A DNA stretch of 64,000 nt from JAWHTC01 sp032586155 (GCF_032586155.1 NZ_JAWHTC010000001.1:372001-436000); one strand, 5' to 3'; shown: positions 50,795 to 59,990, counted from the stretch's first letter. Notes: generated by a model from the letters alone, not told the origin. Made by a program: numbers and translations.

Positions 50795-51757
50795 TCAGGC
50801 CAGCGAGCCGTCGATTTCCTGGCAGGCTTTGACCAGACCCTTGACCGCGTCGACCGATTTGTCGAATTGGACGCGCTCGTCCTTGTTGAGCTTGATGTCG
50901 ATGACTTTCTCGACACCGGCCGCGCCGATCACGGTCGGCACACCAACATAGAGACCATTCAGGCCGTATTCACCGTCACAATGGGCGGCGCAGGGCAGAA
51001 CGCGTTTCTGGTCTTTCAGGTAGGCCTCGGCCATTTCGATGGCGCTGGTGGCAGGCGCGTAGTAGGCCGATCCGGTTTTTAGCAGTCCAACGATTTCGGC
51101 GCCGCCGTCACGGGTGCGCTGCTCGATGGCGTCCATCTTGTCCTGGCTGGTCCAGCCCATGTCGACGAGGTCGGGCAGTGGGATGCCACCGACGGTCGAG
51201 TAACGCGCCAGCGGCACCATGGTGTCGCCGTGGCCACCCAGAACGAAGGCGGTGACGTCGCGCATTGAAACGCCGAATTCTTCCGACAGGAAATGGCGAT
51301 AACGGGCGCTGTCGAGAACGCCGGCCATGCCGCAGACCTTGGCGTGGGGCAGGCCGCTGAACTCACGCAGGGCCCAGACCATCGCGTCAAGCGGGTTGGT
51401 GATGCAGATGACGAAAGCGTCGGGGGCGTTGGCGGCAATGCCTTCGCCCACGGATTTCATGACCTTGAGGTTGATGCCGAGAAGGTCATCGCGGCTCATG
51501 CCGGGTTTGCGCGGCACACCCGCGGTGACGATGCAGACGTCGGCGCCTACGATGTCGGCATAGTCCTGGGTGCCCTTGAGCGAGGCGTCGAACCCTTCCG
51601 AGGGGCCGGATTCCGCAATGTCCAGTGCTTTGCCTTCGGGGATGCCTTCGGCAATGTCGAAGAGGACGATGTCGCCCAGCTCTTTCATTGCTGCCATATG
51701 GGCAAGGGTGCCGCCGATCATGCCTGCGCCGATAAGGGCGATTTTGGGTCTGGCCAT
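50795..51757 (-). CDS. mdh: Malate dehydrogenase
   Basis: 320 aa, from the ATG giving MARPKIALIGAGMIGGTLA with GGAGAAAG as ribosome site; the longer frame start lacks support. NAD motif GAGMIGG; catalytic residues in CITNPLDAMVW and GGHGDTMVPL (His about 176); substrate arginines in GVPRKPGMSRDDL. LDH-like MDH type of alphaproteobacteria. It has its own terminator, so it is separate from the suc operon. Confidence 0.97.
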   Translation of the reverse strand: MARPKIALIGAGMIGGTLAHMAAMKELGDIVLFDIAEGIPEGKALDIAESGPSEGFDASLKGTQDYADIVGADVCIVTAGVPRKPGMSRDDLLGINLKVMKSVGEGIAANAPDAFVICITNPLDAMVWALREFSGLPHAKVCGMAGVLDSARYRHFLSEEFGVSMRDVTAFVLGGHGDTMVPLARYSTVGGIPLPDLVDMGWTSQDKMDAIEQRTRDGGAEIVGLLKTGSAYYAPATSAIEMAEAYLKDQKRVLPCAAHCDGEYGLNGLYVGVPTVIGAAGVEKVIDIKLNKDERVQFDKSVDAVKGLVKACQEIDGSLA

Positions 51758-51873
51758 GGGATCTTTCTCCGCTAGGGTTATTTTGTCGCGCACGGGGTTA
51801 GGCGTTTTAAGGCGCGGGCGCAAGGGCGCTGCAACGCAGCGTGGCGAGTTTGCGGGGCTATCGCAGCATGTCC

Positions 51874-51885
51874 TTTAGCGCTAAA
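51874..51885. promoter_or_regulatory. Palindrome TTTAGCGCTAAA upstream of mdh and the TauE gene
   Basis: A perfect 12-bp palindrome with central GCGC, a form typical of LacI-family operators. It is about 117 bp before mdh and 37 bp before the TauE gene. A CceR-type central-carbon regulator is one candidate, but I cannot confirm its motif. Confidence 0.4.
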
Positions 51886-51921
51886 CCGGTTGTGAAACCG
51901 TTACTTAAGGACATCCGATCC

Positions 51922-52677
51922 GTGCCGTCGCTTGATCTCAGCTTTTTTGCGCTGGCCATCCCTGCCGTGGTCTTTGCCGGGGTGTCGAAGGGTGGTTTCG
52001 GTTCTGGTGCGGCTTTTGCTTCGGGCGCGATTCTGGCTCTGATCATGGAACCGGCAGCGGCCATCGGGCTGATGCTGCCGCTCTTGATGCTGATCGACCT
52101 GGCGACGCTGCGGCCGTTCTGGCGGAAATGGAACAGTGGCGAGGCGTGGTTGCTGATTGCCGGGTCGGTGCCGGGGATATTGCTTGGTGCACTGTTCTTT
52201 CGCGCGGCCAATGCTGATCACCTCCGGTTATTGATCGGTGGGATCGCGCTTTTGTTCGTGATCTGGCAGATCCTTGGGCGGGCAGGTCTGATCAAGCTCG
52301 CCCGGCATCCGTTTTCACGGGTGGGTGGGGCGATTGCCGGGGTCGTGGTTGGTTTCACCAGCTTTGTCGCCCATGCCGGCGGCCCGGCGGCGGCGGTCTA
52401 CTTGTTGTCGAAGCCCCGTTCCAAGACCGAGTTCCAAGCGACGTCGGTTCTGGTTTTCTGGGTTAACAACCTGCTCAAGGCGGTTCCTTATGGCTGGCTG
52501 GGCATGTTCACGCTCGACACGCTTCACGCCGGGCTGTGGCTCGCGCCCTTCGCACTCTTGGGCACATGGCTGGGCGTGCGCGCCCATTTCGCCATCTCCG
52601 AACGGGCGTTTTTCGCGCTGACCTACGTGTTGCTGACTGTAACGGGATTGAAGTTGGTTTGGGATGGGCTCACGTAG
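51922..52677 (+). CDS. TauE/SafE-family (TSUP) membrane transporter
   Basis: 251 aa from GTG, with AAGGA 10 nt upstream; an earlier in-frame ATG overlaps the palindrome. Eight or so helices. VSKGGFGSGAAF (about residue 22) and the repeat VVGFTSFVAHAGGPAAAVYLL are the two TSUP signature loops. Members export sulfite, sulfoacetate or organosulfur anions; substrate unknown. Divergent from mdh. Confidence 0.9.
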   Translation: MPSLDLSFFALAIPAVVFAGVSKGGFGSGAAFASGAILALIMEPAAAIGLMLPLLMLIDLATLRPFWRKWNSGEAWLLIAGSVPGILLGALFFRAANADHLRLLIGGIALLFVIWQILGRAGLIKLARHPFSRVGGAIAGVVVGFTSFVAHAGGPAAAVYLLSKPRSKTEFQATSVLVFWVNNLLKAVPYGWLGMFTLDTLHAGLWLAPFALLGTWLGVRAHFAISERAFFALTYVLLTVTGLKLVWDGLT

Positions 52678-52780
52678 TTGCGCCTGTCGCGCACTAGCAA
52701 GTTTTTTCATCCAACCACAAAGTCCTGGGGCGTGTTCGGGGTTGGCCCCTCACGCCATCGGTTTACCGCCTGCTCTTGGG

Positions 52781-53097
52781 TCAGGCGTCATTGCCCTTCG
52801 TCGGCAGCGCTTCGGCCAGGGTTTCGAAAGCCTGACCCGAAGCCACAAGGCAGGTCATCCCGTTGGGCATGGTCACGGTAATCGTCCAACTGCCACTTTC
52901 GTTGCTGGCAAAGGTTTCGACCACCGCATTGTTAGCGCCCAACCCGATCGATTGACGGGTTTCACCATATTTTCGGCCAGGCGGGTCACCACAACTTCGC
53001 GGGGTGCGCAATTGCTGCCTTGCGCGGTTGCAGCGGAAGGGCCCCCCGCAGAGGCCATCACACTCGTCAGCAGGGCGGCTTTCATCATCATTTTCAT
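52781..53097 (-). pseudogene. Frameshifted gene for a small secreted Rhodobacterales protein
   Basis: From ATG at 53097 it reads a signal peptide (MKMMMKAALLTSVMASAG) and then NCAPREVVVTRLAE. The continuation YGETRQSIGLGANNAVVETF, ending WTITVTMPNGMTCLVASGQAFE, lies in another frame. Adding one A to the A-run at 52970-52973 joins the two halves as RLAEKYGETRQ. The joined form resembles a small secreted family I recall from Rhodobacterales. The disruption may be real or a homopolymer sequencing error. Confidence 0.75.
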
Positions 53098-53374
53098 TGC
53101 ATCAACCTTTCGTTGCGCTCGGCCATTGACAGTCACGCCCGGGTTCTCCGGCGACGATGGCCTTCTCAATCCGCGCTCAAAGCCGATGCATTTCCTGCGG
53201 CCATCCTGGGACTTTGACGCGTGTTGAAAAGGGTGGGGGACAGGTCTGAACACGGGGTTAATTTGGCGTGCGATGCCTCAAATGCGCATTTGATTCTGCG
53301 ATGCAGCACGTTTTGCCTTGAACATTTACGGTCAAAAATGCTCTATCCGCGCAACATAATTACCGGAGAATCCC

Positions 53375-54220
53375 ATGGACACCCCACGCCCTTACCGTTC
53401 CGTTCTCTATATCCCTGGCTCGAAAGAGCGGGCTTTGGAGAAAGCCCGTACCCTGCCGGTGGACGCGATCATCTTCGATCTCGAGGACGCTGTGACGCCT
53501 GATGCTAAGGTTGAAGCCCGCTCCACGTTGGCGGCCGCTCTGACAGAAGGCGGATATGGTGAGCGTGCGAAAATCGTTCGCATCAATGCGCTTGATACCG
53601 AATGGGGTATTGAGGATGCAAAGGCTGTAGCCAAGATGGAAGCCGATGCGGTGCTGCTGCCCAAGGTAAACAATGCGCTCGACGTGCAGGCGCTAGCCGA
53701 CATCGTGGGCGACATGCCGATCTGGGCGATGATGGAAAGCTGCCATGGCATCTGGAACGCGATGGAAATCGCCGCCCATCCGCAGGTAAAAGGTTTTGTC
53801 GCTGGCACCAACGATCTGGCCAAGGAGTTGAACTGCCGCACCCGGGCCGACCGTCTGCCAATGATGACTTCGCTGCAAACGATGCTTTTGGCCGCCCGCG
53901 CCCACGGAGTTGTGGCGGTTGATGGCGTTTACAACCAATTCAAGGATGACGAAGGCCTCAAGGCGGAATGCGAACAGGGTCGTGATCTGGGCTTTGACGG
54001 CAAGACCCTGATCCACCCGGCGCAGGTCGACGTGACCAACGCGGCGTTTTCACCGTCCGAGGCCGAGATTGATCTGGCCCGCCGCCAGATCGAAGCCTTC
54101 GAAGCGGTCGAAGCCTCGGGGCAGGGGGTGGCCGTGGTCGATGGCAAGATCGTCGAGAACCTGCACGTGGAGACCGCCAAAAAAATCCTTGCCATGGCCA
54201 GCGCGATCGCGTCGCTGTAG
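53375..54220 (+). CDS. mcl2: HpcH/HpaI-family (3S)-malyl-CoA thioesterase or CoA lyase
   Basis: 281 aa. CitE-like TIM barrel: RSVLYIPGSKERALEKA, FDLEDAV (acidic metal residues) and KVNNALDV (a lysine after strand). The short length and sequence match Rhodobacter Mcl2, a thioesterase that hydrolyses malyl-CoA in the ethylmalonyl-CoA pathway, rather than the longer Mcl1 lyase. Neighbouring nnrU and mch support this. Assignment of thioesterase versus lyase is from length and context. Confidence 0.85.
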   Translation: MDTPRPYRSVLYIPGSKERALEKARTLPVDAIIFDLEDAVTPDAKVEARSTLAAALTEGGYGERAKIVRINALDTEWGIEDAKAVAKMEADAVLLPKVNNALDVQALADIVGDMPIWAMMESCHGIWNAMEIAAHPQVKGFVAGTNDLAKELNCRTRADRLPMMTSLQTMLLAARAHGVVAVDGVYNQFKDDEGLKAECEQGRDLGFDGKTLIHPAQVDVTNAAFSPSEAEIDLARRQIEAFEAVEASGQGVAVVDGKIVENLHVETAKKILAMASAIASL

Positions 54221-54262
54221 TGTGCGCTTTAGCACACCGCCCCCACAATAGAGGTAGTACCC

Positions 54263-54808
54263 ATGACCCTTCTCATCCTCGGCGTCCTGCTCTGGTTTGC
54301 AGCGCACCTGTTCAAACGCATTGCCCCCGGTATCCGTGAGCCGATGGGCGAGAAGGGTAAGGGGCCGGTTGCACTGGCGATCCTGACCTCGATCGTGCTG
54401 ATGGTGATTGGGTATCGCATGGCAGATGGTCCGGTTTACTGGGGCCGCACGCCGATTCTGGCGGGGATCAACAACCTTTTGGTTCTGTTCTCGATTTACC
54501 TCTTCGCGGCCGATGGCATGAAGACTCGCGCCAAGGGTTGGTTTCGTAATCCGCAGCTCAGCGCCTTTACGATTTGGGCCGTTGCGCACCTGATCCCTAA
54601 TGGCGACACGGAAAGCTTCGTCCTGTTCGGGGGGCTTACGGTCTGGGCCTTGATCAGCATGATCCTCCTCAACCGCGCCAACCCGCGCCCTGCACCGCCG
54701 CCCCCTGCGCCCATGGGCAAGGAAATTGGCGCCCTTGTCGGGGCCATCGGGGTCTATGGTGTCGTCGCCCTCATTCACAGCTGGCTGGGGTACAACCCGT
54801 TCGGCTGA
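54263..54808 (+). CDS. NnrU-family membrane protein
   Basis: 181 aa, five hydrophobic helices. It begins MTLLILGVLLWFAAHLFKRI, with the conserved AAHLFKR motif, and has GRTPILAGINNLLVLFSIYLF, typical of NnrU. NnrU homologues occur next to nitric-oxide reductase genes or, as here, with ethylmalonyl-CoA pathway genes. Function not known. Confidence 0.85.
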   Translation: MTLLILGVLLWFAAHLFKRIAPGIREPMGEKGKGPVALAILTSIVLMVIGYRMADGPVYWGRTPILAGINNLLVLFSIYLFAADGMKTRAKGWFRNPQLSAFTIWAVAHLIPNGDTESFVLFGGLTVWALISMILLNRANPRPAPPPPAPMGKEIGALVGAIGVYGVVALIHSWLGYNPFG

Positions 54809-54835
54809 AACAACATCTAAATGGAGTTCCAAAAC

Positions 54836-55867
54836 ATGGCCAAAACCAATCCGGGCCGGTTTTTTGAAGACTACACGCTGGGCCAAGTGATCGAACACGC
54901 GGTTCCGCGCACCGTGGGCGAGGGCGAACGTGCGCTCTATCACGCGCTCTACCCGGCACGTCATGCGCTTTACTCGTCGGACATGTTTGCCGCCGACAGT
55001 GGGCTCGATGGCAGCCCAATTGACGATCTGGCGGCGTTCCACGTGGTGTTTGGCAAGACGGTGCCGGATATTTCGTTGAATGCGGTCGCGAACCTTGGTT
55101 ATGCCGAGGGCCGCTGGCTGAAGCCGGTCTACCCGGGTGACACACTGCGGTCCGTGAGCGAAGTTATTGGCCTGAAACAGAATTCCAATGGCAAATCCGG
55201 CGTAGTTTACGTCCGCACCCGCGGCCTCAACCAGATGGATGAGGTGGTGATGGAATATGTGCGCTGGGTCATGGTGCGCAAATCCAACCTTGATGCGCCT
55301 GCGCCGGAAACGACCATTCCCGAATTGAAGAAAACCCTGGCGGTCGATGATCTGAGCATCCCCGACGGGTTGGACTTCTCGAATTACGATTTCGTTCAGG
55401 CAGGTGAGCCGCATCGCTGGGGCGACTACGAGGCCGGCGAGGTGATCGACCATGTCGACGGCGTCACCATTGAGGAAGCTGAGCACATGATTGCCACGCG
55501 GCTGTGGCAGAACACCGCCAAAGTGCATTTCGATGCTACGTTCCGCCCCGACGGCCAGCGGCTGATCTATGGCGGCCATGTGATCTCGATGGCCCGCGCG
55601 CTCAGCTTCAATGGACTGGCCAATGCGCAGATGATCGTGGGGCTGAATGGTGGCGCCCATGCTAACCCGTGTTTCTCGGGTTTGACCGTGAAGGCATGGT
55701 CCGAGGTGCTGGACAAGGCCGAGACATCGGCCCCCGGTGTCGGCGCCATTCGCTTACGTTTGGTCGCGACTTCGGATGGGTCTGTGGGCGAACTGAAGGG
55801 TGAAGACGGAAAGTTTCTGCCGGGTGTCCTGTTGGATCTGGACTATTGGGCGTTGATGCCGACTTAA
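54836..55867 (+). CDS. mch: Mesaconyl-CoA hydratase
   Basis: 343 aa from ATG with GGAG 6-7 nt upstream; an ATG five codons earlier is possible. Two MaoC-like hot-dog domains: the first has FFEDYTLGQVIEHAVPRTV and the second RWGDYEAGEVIDHVDGVTIEEAEH. Both look complete, as in Mch of the ethylmalonyl-CoA pathway (hydration of mesaconyl-C1-CoA to beta-methylmalyl-CoA). The product then goes to malyl-CoA lyase. Confidence 0.9.
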   Translation: MAKTNPGRFFEDYTLGQVIEHAVPRTVGEGERALYHALYPARHALYSSDMFAADSGLDGSPIDDLAAFHVVFGKTVPDISLNAVANLGYAEGRWLKPVYPGDTLRSVSEVIGLKQNSNGKSGVVYVRTRGLNQMDEVVMEYVRWVMVRKSNLDAPAPETTIPELKKTLAVDDLSIPDGLDFSNYDFVQAGEPHRWGDYEAGEVIDHVDGVTIEEAEHMIATRLWQNTAKVHFDATFRPDGQRLIYGGHVISMARALSFNGLANAQMIVGLNGGAHANPCFSGLTVKAWSEVLDKAETSAPGVGAIRLRLVATSDGSVGELKGEDGKFLPGVLLDLDYWALMPT

Positions 55868-55874
55868 GGTATCG

Positions 55875-55887
55875 TTTTGTGATCACA
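55875..55887. promoter_or_regulatory. Single GTGATCAC site after mch
   Basis: TTTTGTGATCACA, the same palindrome core as the paired sites, 160 bp upstream of the sdhC pair. It may be an auxiliary operator. Confidence 0.5.
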
Positions 55888-56038
55888 TAGCGGTGCATTG
55901 CGGGTAAGCTGCCTAACGATGGCTTGTTGCATCGCTGTGGCGGGCGATCGCCACGCGTAAGAGGGTACCTGTGCAAGCCGGTTTTCTTAGCTGCAGGCGT
56001 TGCATTTTGAAGCGTTTTAGATCGCGATTTCCATATAT

Positions 56039-56067
56039 GTGATCACCGTTATCGCTACCGTGATCAC
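56039..56067 (+). promoter_or_regulatory. Paired GTGATCAC operator upstream of sdhC
   Basis: Cores at 56039-56046 and 56060-56067, starting 21 bp apart, within ATATGTGATCACCG and CCGTGATCACAAAT. They match the arms upstream of sucC. They lie about 146-174 bp before sdhC. Confidence 0.75.
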
Positions 56068-56212
56068 AAATTACCAGAAAGACGAAAAATCTCGGAAAAA
56101 ATCGTGCTGCAACTGCGAAGAGCACGTGACTCTTGTGGCAAAACCGTTATCAAAGGCGAAAGGGATTGCGCCTAGATAGGGCGCCTACCAATGATGAAAG
56201 GGAGAGATGCCC

Positions 56213-56596
56213 ATGGCCCCCCAAAAACCGGTCGAGCGTCCGCTCAGCCCCCATATCCAGATTTACCGCCCGCAGATCACCTCGATCACTTCGATTCTGA
56301 CCCGGATTACCGGCAACGCCATGATCGTGGCGGTGGCCATGATCGTCTGGTGGCTATTGGCTGCGTCCACGTCGGAGGCCTATTTCGCCACGGCCAACGC
56401 TTTCGTGACCTCTTGGTTCGGAAACCTGGTGCTGAGCCTGAGTGTGCTGGGCATCTGGTTTCACTACCTTGCCGGGCTGCGGCATCTCTATTTTGATGCA
56501 GGCCACGGGCTTGATATCGAAATGGCCGAGAAGCTGGGCATTGCCTGCATAGCCGGCTCGGTTGTCCTGACCATCATCACCCTTCTGATCGTGTAA
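56213..56596 (+). CDS. sdhC: Succinate dehydrogenase cytochrome b subunit
   Basis: 127 aa from ATG MAPQKPVERPLSPHIQIYRP; GGAG is 8 nt upstream; an ATG two codons earlier is also possible. Three helices. SPHIQIYRPQITSITSILTRITG is the SdhC signature for quinone site residues, and HYLAGLRHL carries the heme ligand His. It binds heme b and ubiquinone. First gene of sdhC-D-A-x-B. Confidence 0.95.
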   Translation: MAPQKPVERPLSPHIQIYRPQITSITSILTRITGNAMIVAVAMIVWWLLAASTSEAYFATANAFVTSWFGNLVLSLSVLGIWFHYLAGLRHLYFDAGHGLDIEMAEKLGIACIAGSVVLTIITLLIV

Positions 56597-56607
56597 GGAG
56601 AGAGACC

Positions 56608-56979
56608 ATGCGTTACCTTACCGCCCGCAAACGCGCCGAAGGCAAAGGCGCCTCACATACCGGCACCGAACATCACTGGTACATGACCGTGTCTGCTGTT
56701 GGCCTGGCCTTCCTGATTCCGGCGTTCATCATTGTCGTCGGTCGCGCCATTGGCCAGGGGCACGAGGCTGTTCTTGCCACGTTTGCTCGGCCATTTCCGG
56801 CCATCCTGACCGGCTTGACGATTTTGGTCGGCATGCAGCACTTCCAGAAAGGTGCAACGATGATGATCGAGGACTACGCCCAGGGATCCACCCGCAAGGC
56901 GTTGATCATGCTGGTCATCGTGCTGAGCTGGACCATCACCGCCACCGGCCTTTTCGCGCTGGCCAAGATCGCACTCTGA
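56608..56979 (+). CDS. sdhD: Succinate dehydrogenase membrane anchor subunit
   Basis: 123 aa. Three helices. RKRAEGKGASHTGTEHHWYMTVSAVGL is the family start, and GMQHFQKGATMMIEDYAQG includes the heme/quinone region. It lies 11 nt from sdhC and 10 nt from sdhA. Confidence 0.94.
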   Translation: MRYLTARKRAEGKGASHTGTEHHWYMTVSAVGLAFLIPAFIIVVGRAIGQGHEAVLATFARPFPAILTGLTILVGMQHFQKGATMMIEDYAQGSTRKALIMLVIVLSWTITATGLFALAKIAL

Positions 56980-56989
56980 GGAAAGACCC

Positions 56990-58795
56990 ATGGCTGCATA
57001 CGAATACGAAACACATGATTATGACGTGGTGGTTGTCGGCGCCGGTGGCGCGGGCCTGCGCGCCACGCTGGGTATGGCCGAACAGGGCCTGCGCACTGCC
57101 TGTGTGACAAAGGTGTTCCCGACCCGCTCGCATACGGTTGCGGCGCAGGGTGGTATTGCCGCATCGCTTTCCAACATGGGCCCGGACCACTGGCAGTGGC
57201 ACATGTATGACACCGTCAAGGGGTCGGACTGGCTGGGCGATACGGATGCGATGGAATACCTTGCCCGTGAAGCGCCCAAGGCGGTTTACGAGCTGGAGCA
57301 CTATGGTGTGCCATTCTCGCGCACCGAAGCGGGCAAGATTTACCAACGTCCGTTCGGCGGCCACACAACCGAATTCGGCGAAGGCCCTGCCGTGCAGCGG
57401 ACCTGTGCTGCTGCCGACCGGACCGGCCACGCCATCCTGCACACGCTGTATGGTCAAAGCCTCAAGAACAACGCCGAATTCTATATCGAGTACTTCGCCG
57501 TTGACCTGATCATGTCCGAGGATGGTGTTTGTCAGGGTGTGGTCTGCTGGAAGCTTGATGACGGCACAATGCATGTCTTCAACGCCAAGACTGTTGTTCT
57601 GGCCACAGGCGGCTATGGACGCGCTTATTTCTCGTGCACGTCGGCCCATACCTGCACCGGCGACGGTGGTGGCATGGTGGCGCGTGCCGGCCTCGCGCTG
57701 GAAGACATGGAGTTTGTGCAGTTCCACCCGACTGGCATCTACGGTTCTGGCTGCCTGATCACCGAAGGCGCACGCGGCGAGGGTGGTTATCTGACGAACT
57801 CGGAAGGTGAACGGTTCATGGAGCGCTATGCGCCCCAGTACAAGGACCTTGCACCGCGCGACTATGTCAGCCGCTCTATGACCATGGAAATCCGCGAAGG
57901 CCGCGGCGTAGGCAAGGACGGTGATCACATTCATCTGAACCTGTCGCATCTTCCGGCCGAGGCGCTGGCCGAACGTCTGCCGGGCATTTCGGAAAGCGCC
58001 AAGATATTTGCCGGTGTCGACGTCACCAAGGAGCCGATCCCGGTTTTGCCGACCGTGCACTATAACATGGGCGGTATCCCGACCAACTATTGGGGCGAAG
58101 TCATCAACCCGACCAAGAAAGACCCCAACGCGATCGTTCCAGGCCTGATGGCAGTGGGCGAGGCGGGGTGCGCATCCGTTCACGGGGCGAACCGGCTCGG
58201 CTCGAACTCGCTGATTGACCTTGTGGTGTTTGGCCGCGCTGCTGCAATTCGCGCCGGACAGGTGGTTGATGCCGATGCGCCTGCCGCTGCTTACAACCAA
58301 GTCAGCGTTGACAAGGCGTTCGACCGGTTCGACGGGTTGCGCCACGCGCAAGGAGAAATCGCCACCGCCGACCTGCGGCTGGAGATGCAAAAAGCCATGC
58401 AATCGGACGCTGCCGTGTTCCGCACGTCGAAAACCCTGGCCGAGGGCGTCGAGAAGATGACCGCCATTGCCGTCAAGATGGACGACCTGAAGGTGACCGA
58501 TACCTCGCTGGTATGGAACAGCGACCTGATGGAAACGTTGGAACTCACGAACCTGATGCCCAACGCCATGGCGACCATCGTCGGGGCCGAGGCGCGCAAG
58601 GAAAGCCGCGGCGCCCATGCGCACGAGGACTATACCGAGCGTGACGACAAGAAATGGCGCGTCCACACCATCGCCCATGTTGATGGCGCCGATGTGACCC
58701 TTTCCTATCGCGATGTGGTAAAGGACCCGCTGTCGACGGAAGAAGAGGGCGGTATCAGCCTCAAGAAGATCGCCCCTAAGGCACGGACGTTCTGA
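56990..58795 (+). CDS. sdhA: Succinate dehydrogenase flavoprotein
   Basis: 601 aa. FAD loop VVVVGAGGAGLRATLG, covalent FAD histidine in RSHTVAAQGG (H48), and substrate loop HGANRLGSNSL. It oxidises succinate to fumarate. Stop overlaps the start of the next gene (TGATG). Confidence 0.98.
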   Translation: MAAYEYETHDYDVVVVGAGGAGLRATLGMAEQGLRTACVTKVFPTRSHTVAAQGGIAASLSNMGPDHWQWHMYDTVKGSDWLGDTDAMEYLAREAPKAVYELEHYGVPFSRTEAGKIYQRPFGGHTTEFGEGPAVQRTCAAADRTGHAILHTLYGQSLKNNAEFYIEYFAVDLIMSEDGVCQGVVCWKLDDGTMHVFNAKTVVLATGGYGRAYFSCTSAHTCTGDGGGMVARAGLALEDMEFVQFHPTGIYGSGCLITEGARGEGGYLTNSEGERFMERYAPQYKDLAPRDYVSRSMTMEIREGRGVGKDGDHIHLNLSHLPAEALAERLPGISESAKIFAGVDVTKEPIPVLPTVHYNMGGIPTNYWGEVINPTKKDPNAIVPGLMAVGEAGCASVHGANRLGSNSLIDLVVFGRAAAIRAGQVVDADAPAAAYNQVSVDKAFDRFDGLRHAQGEIATADLRLEMQKAMQSDAAVFRTSKTLAEGVEKMTAIAVKMDDLKVTDTSLVWNSDLMETLELTNLMPNAMATIVGAEARKESRGAHAHEDYTERDDKKWRVHTIAHVDGADVTLSYRDVVKDPLSTEEEGGISLKKIAPKARTF

Positions 58796-59115
58796 TGCGC
58801 GCCCTTCTCGCCCTGATCGTATTGGCGGCTTTGCCCGCCTGCGAGGCGGCCCAGCAGGCCGCCGACGATCTGGCGCGGGACCGGGCCAAGACGGCCGTCA
58901 ACGGCGTGGTTGCGGAGAGATTCCCCGGTTTCGATGCCAGCCCGGTCACCAATTGCGTGATCGAAGCGGCCTCGGCCCAGGAAATTCTGCAAATCGCAGG
59001 CAGCGCCGCTGCCGGGGCCAATGGCGAAGTCACCGAAATGGTGCTGCAGATCGCCAAACGCCCTGCCGCCACTCAATGTATTGCTCAGGCCAGCATCGTG
59101 CTGGCGCTCAGTTGA
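58795..59115 (+). CDS. Small exported protein/lipoprotein between sdhA and sdhB
   Basis: 106 aa. Signal peptide of about 16 residues ending LPACEAAQQ, with a lipobox-like LPAC, so it may be a lipoprotein. The rest is helical, with cysteines at NCVIEAA and QCIAQAS. Starts on the sdhA stop and ends 16 nt before sdhB. Function unknown; the position suggests a link to complex II assembly or an accidental insertion. Confidence 0.75.
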   Translation: MRALLALIVLAALPACEAAQQAADDLARDRAKTAVNGVVAERFPGFDASPVTNCVIEAASAQEILQIAGSAAAGANGEVTEMVLQIAKRPAATQCIAQASIVLALS

Positions 59116-59131
59116 TCGGAGGACCTGACTA

Positions 59132-59911
59132 ATGGTTCAACTCACCCTCCCCAAGAACTCGAAGATGGTCACCGGCAAGACATGGCCGAAACCGTCCGGG
59201 TCCAATGTTCGCAAGTTCCAGATTTATCGCTGGAACCCCGACGATGGTCAGAACCCGCGGGTTGATACCTATTTCGTCGACATGGACGATTGCGGCCCGA
59301 TGATCCTGGATGCGCTGATCCACATCAAGGACAAGATCGACGCGACGCTGACCTTCCGCCGGTCCTGCCGCGAAGGCATCTGCGGCTCCTGTGCGATGAA
59401 CATTGACGGCATCAACACGCTGGCCTGTATCTATGGGATGGACGAGGTCAAGGGCGACACGGTCAAGATATACCCGCTGCCGCATATGCCGGTGGTCAAG
59501 GACCTGATCCCTGATCTGACCCATTTCTACGCCCAGCATGCCTCGATCATGCCGTGGCTGGAAACCAAGACCAACCGCCCGCAGAAAGAGTGGAAGCAGT
59601 CGATTGAAGACCGCAAGAAACTCGATGGCCTGTATGAATGCGTGATGTGTGCGTCGTGCTCGACCTCGTGCCCGTCTTATTGGTGGAACAGCGACCGGTA
59701 TCTTGGCCCGGCGGCTCTGTTGCATGCTTATCGCTGGATCATCGATTCGCGGGATGAAGCAACGGGTGAGCGGCTGGACGATCTGGAAGATCCGTTCAAG
59801 CTTTATCGCTGTCATACCATCATGAACTGCGCCAAGACCTGTCCCAAGGGTTTGAACCCGGCCAAGGCAATTGCCGAGATCAAGCGGATGCAGCTCAACC
59901 GGGTCGTCTGA
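59132..59911 (+). CDS. sdhB: Succinate dehydrogenase iron-sulfur subunit
   Basis: 259 aa. 2Fe-2S cysteines in SCREGICGSCAMNIDGINTLAC; 4Fe-4S/3Fe-4S motifs in CVMCASCSTSCPSYWW and CHTIMNCAKTCPKGLNP. It carries electrons from FAD to quinone. Ends the sdh operon, followed by a terminator. Confidence 0.98.
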   Translation: MVQLTLPKNSKMVTGKTWPKPSGSNVRKFQIYRWNPDDGQNPRVDTYFVDMDDCGPMILDALIHIKDKIDATLTFRRSCREGICGSCAMNIDGINTLACIYGMDEVKGDTVKIYPLPHMPVVKDLIPDLTHFYAQHASIMPWLETKTNRPQKEWKQSIEDRKKLDGLYECVMCASCSTSCPSYWWNSDRYLGPAALLHAYRWIIDSRDEATGERLDDLEDPFKLYRCHTIMNCAKTCPKGLNPAKAIAEIKRMQLNRVV

Positions 59912-59941
59912 CACCAGGATTGATCTTTTTTTTAGGGGTGT

Positions 59942-59990
59942 TGCCCTTTTCGGAGTCTCTCTGAAAAGGGCAGCCCCCTTTTTCTTTTTT
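59942..59990 (+). terminator. Terminator of the sdh operon
   Basis: TGCCCTTTTC (59942-59951) / GAAAAGGGCA (59963-59972), 10 bp perfect, followed by CCCCCTTTTTCTTTTTT. Confidence 0.9.

Noticed and set aside
57924..57931. GTGATCAC inside sdhA, and similar ones inside sucD and sucB
   Set aside because: Single copies in coding sequence without the 21-bp partner; expected by chance or codon use.
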